NCBI GenBank assembly: GCA_016802295.1
Contig: JAESIW010000065.1
Span: 2,085,323 to 2,096,275, forward strand
Direction of reading: 5' to 3'
DNA from: Brachionus rotundiformis
Lineage: Eukaryota > Rotifera > Eurotatoria > Ploima > Brachionidae
DNA length: 10,953 nt
The notes beneath the pieces were generated by a model. It did not search any database. It was given only the letters and a program-made list of their open reading frames with translations, and was not told the origin of the DNA. Positions 9,222 to 10,953 of the stretch are shown piece after piece. The position numbers were made by a program, and so were the translations under genes. The stretch's first letter is position 1, and every line of letters begins with the position of its first letter.

Positions 9222-9312
9222 ACTTTACTGGATATGTTTTATGCTTAGTATAAATTTATGAAATCTATGGATTTCATTATGAAATATATAAATTTAATGT
9301 ATATCCAAAGTT
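9222..9312. repeat. Short fold-back (imperfect palindrome)
   Basis: A perfect 8-bp hairpin (ATGAAATC at 9258-9265 and GATTTCAT at 9270-9277, loop TATG) sits at the centre of a wider imperfect palindrome. Its outer arms are GGATAT (9230-9235) and ATATCC (9301-9306). Beyond them ACTTT on the left and AAAGT on the right also match, with a 3-bp insertion on the left. Symmetric arms around one centre suggest a small fold-back or MITE relic. The intermediate sequence pairs poorly and no target duplication is evident. Confidence 0.3.
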
Positions 9313-9437
9313 AGAATTTTTTATTATTTTAATATTATTGATTATTTGTATAAAACAATCTATAAATTGTATAAAATATGTATAAATCTTATTGAAATAA
9401 AAACAGTATTTTTTAACAAATTAAATGAAAATTAAAT
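9313..9437. other. AT-rich spacer downstream of the integrase remnant
   Basis: This is A/T-run DNA with several short TATAAA-type and ATAAAATATGTATAAA-type repeats and no coding content. It is the 3' flank of the minus-strand integrase remnant. No clear minus-strand poly(A) signal is distinguishable from background, and no terminal repeat of the element was found here. Confidence 0.5.
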
Positions 9438-10166
9438 TTAATCATTATTGTTTTGACAAATACTCGATTGATATTTTAAATGATAATGTGAATTGCAGTT
9501 TAAGCCAGTCTTATAACATTTGCATCTTTTATTTGAGCATTTACCACTACACTCACAACTTATTTCAATTTCTTTAACATCTTGACTTCTCTTGTTTATC
9601 TTATTAGCAACTGTACGCAAAGCAATTTTATTTGTTATTTGATCGATATCAATATTCAATGGTCCATGATAAAGCTCTAGATCACATGCTCTTAAACAAT
9701 CTTGCAAAATTCCGTGTTCAATCGTGATTTCATAAAAGTCATTAGATTTACGTCGTATAATACCCGGGAGCCTTGGGAGAACAGTTCCACCTCTATCAAT
9801 TCTTGGAATTCTAATACTTATTTTGTCTCCAACACTAAACTCTAGAGTACGTTTGTTTCTTTTTTTGTTATGCTTTTCTATCATTTTTGTTGCAGCTTTT
9901 TCTTGGTTTTGTTTTAAACATGCTCTTAACAGCCTAGAACGAGTAATCCTAGAAACTGGTAGAATCGTCCATGGCTCGGCTAATTGCTCAGCTAATGGTT
10001 CACTCGGTTCAATAGTTAAGGGCTCAGTTGGTTCACTCGGTTCAATAGCTAAGTCATTTTTATCAATATTTATTTCGCATTCATTGTTATCTTGTATTAC
10101 TAACTCAAGAAATTTTTTATTATTTCCAAAATTAAGTTTCATATTGAACACAATTTCAAAAGGCAT
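9438..10166 (-). pseudogene. KRBA2-like integrase remnant, C-terminal part
   Basis: This open frame of 242 codons resumes with MPFEIVF, the motif that normally follows the integrase catalytic core (usually written PFEIVFG or PYEVVFG). It is followed by a Pro/Glu-rich linker with repeated IEPSEP (about 41-65). Next is a basic segment and a small beta-rich domain (SVGDKISIRIPRIDRGG, about 111-127, then FYEITIEHGILQD, about 144-156). It ends in a Cys-rich motif, CECSGKC..KRCKCYKTGLNC (Cys 204, 206, 210, 215, 217 and 224). That domain order and the terminal cysteines are typical of integrases annotated as KRAB-A domain-containing protein 2-like in invertebrates, related to Ginger/Gypsy-type DDE integrases. 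The frame differs from that of the upstream half, and the piece joining them is missing, so a functional enzyme cannot be made. ATG 10166 is an internal Met, not a natural start. Confidence 0.75.
9997..10048. repeat. 33-bp-period duplication in the integrase linker
   Basis: The 19-mer GGTTCACTCGGTTCAATAG occurs at 9997-10015 and again at 10030-10048. The period of 33 bp equals 11 codons, so the duplication keeps the frame. It encodes the duplicated IEPSEP element of the linker between the catalytic core and the C-terminal domain. Confidence 0.8.
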
Positions 10167-10177
10167 TTCTTTTGAAG

Positions 10178-10888
10178 CTAAAAAAATAAAAAATTTAAAA
10201 AACAGATTAATTGATTAATTGAATTTCCATCCCATGATTCAATCAATGATAGCATCAAAACGTTTTTAAATTCTTTTCCATCATCACTTTGCCAAATATA
10301 TGGTAATCCACAATAAGCAAAAACTCTTTCTTCAACACCATTTACTACTTCCTCTGCACATTTATTAACTAAAGCCCAAACAATGTGAAACTTTATGAAA
10401 TGATCCATTACATGAGCTAACCATTTATAAATTTTTCCATCAACTTCACATGGCTTATGTCTCATGTCAACTAAATCAATTTGAAATCTGGATAGAAAAT
10501 CATCCGATCTAATTGGTTTAACACGATCTTGACCAACCTGAATTGATTTCAAATTACAAATAGGACACAATTTGATAAATGATGCAATTATTGTTCTAGG
10601 GATTTCATAATAACGATGTCCAATATTGCTTTCTATTTTATTTATTCCAACATGTCCTCGTTGTACTGAGTGAAGTTGGTAAAGTATATCGAAAAAGTCG
10701 TCTACTACTGCAACAGATAAATTAACTTCATTTTTTCGTTTCTTAAATTGTCGATTAAGTACTTTCTTACCGTTTTCTTCTTGTAAATTATATTGTTTTT
10801 TTTTTAAAATAGTATTTTTTACCTGGATCTGGACAATTGCTCTTTTATAAAACGTAATGTATCTTGAACTGTGATTTTTTTTTATAGA
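10178..10888 (-). pseudogene. KRBA2-like integrase remnant, zinc-binding and catalytic part
   Basis: This stop-free frame encodes the N-terminal half of a DDE integrase. A basic stretch (KKKQYNLQEENGKK, about 10806-10765) leads to an H2C2 zinc-binding domain. Its ligands are His (10672-10670), His (10654-10652), Cys (10567-10565) and Cys (10558-10556), spaced H-x5-H-x28-C-x2-C, with YYEIPRTIIASFIKLCPIC around the Cys pair. The catalytic core follows: FQIDLVDM with the first Asp at 10477-10475, HVMDHFIKFHIVWAL, and QSDDGKEF with the second Asp at 10285-10283. After ESWDGN the similarity stops in an A/T run and the frame ends, so the region with the third catalytic residue (Glu) is absent. No ATG exists in frame before MRHKP. 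Near 10880-10830 another frame, reading VQDTLRFIKEQL, looks more protein-like, which suggests a second frameshift or an intron. The element is dead in its present form. Confidence 0.75.
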
Positions 10889-10953
10889 TTAATGAACTTA
10901 CACTCTTCTTACACCCTACCTCATAGAAATAAAGCTGTTCCCGTATCCTCGCC
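10889..10953. other. Less AT-rich edge segment, possibly LTR sequence
   Basis: On the plus strand this segment reads through a pyrimidine-rich TTACACTCTTCTTACACC stretch to GAAATAAAGCTGTTCCCG at the window edge. AATAAAGC followed by GTT-rich sequence resembles the poly(A)/R region of many Gypsy-type LTRs. On the minus strand TGTAAG occurs twice, 12 bp apart. The segment is truncated by the window edge, so neither LTR ends nor a partner copy can be checked. Calling it an LTR is speculative. Confidence 0.2.

Noticed and set aside
9823..10218. Plus-strand open frame of 131 codons with a hydrophobic start
   Set aside because: It is antisense to the C-terminal integrase half, and its Gly/Ser repeats are the reverse reading of the Pro/Glu linker. 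The minus-strand protein has clear family motifs.

Overview
The window looks like nuclear DNA from a small, very AT-rich animal genome. Both complete genes carry many short spliceosomal introns: ten of eleven are 50-60 bp with GT..AG ends. The encoded proteins are animal-like, and the non-coding DNA is mostly A/T runs. The combination of AT richness, tiny introns and a KRBA2-like integrase remnant suggests an invertebrate such as a monogonont rotifer (Brachionus-like). That assignment is an inference; the sequence does not prove it.

Layout. 1-909: AT-rich flank with no supportable gene, containing the probable poly(A) signal of the next gene. 910-4139, minus strand: a complete seven-exon gene for exportin-2 (CSE1L/CAS), 967 codons after splicing. 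4140-4641: a short divergent promoter region with TATA-like sequences facing both ways and an 8+8 bp inverted repeat. 4642-8871, plus strand: a complete six-exon gene for nucleolar protein 6 (NOL6/Nrap, orthologue of yeast Utp22), 1150 codons; its second intron is 553 bp, about ten times the others. 8872-9437: AT-rich spacer holding a possible Tc1-like terminus, a compact structured and relatively GC-rich island flanked by 15-bp direct repeats (a SINE-like candidate), and a short fold-back sequence. 9438-10888, minus strand: a broken integrase gene of the KRBA2-like type. Its zinc-binding domain, the first two catalytic Asp residues and the Cys-rich C-terminus remain, but the catalytic Glu region is deleted. 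10889-10953: a less AT-rich stretch that may be the edge of another repeat, perhaps an LTR.

How the genes relate. Exportin-2 returns importin-alpha to the cytoplasm with RanGTP. NOL6 acts in the nucleolus in early small-subunit rRNA processing. Both are housekeeping genes and share one intergenic promoter region of about 500 bp, which suggests coordinated transcription. The mobile-element remnants lie only on the far side of NOL6. Exon boundaries were set by requiring GT..AG ends, matching codon phase and continuous similarity to the known vertebrate proteins. I recalled those proteins rather than searched for them.

I see no convincing unknown multi-gene system. The strongest unexplained signal is the direct-repeat-flanked structured island at 8983-9157.
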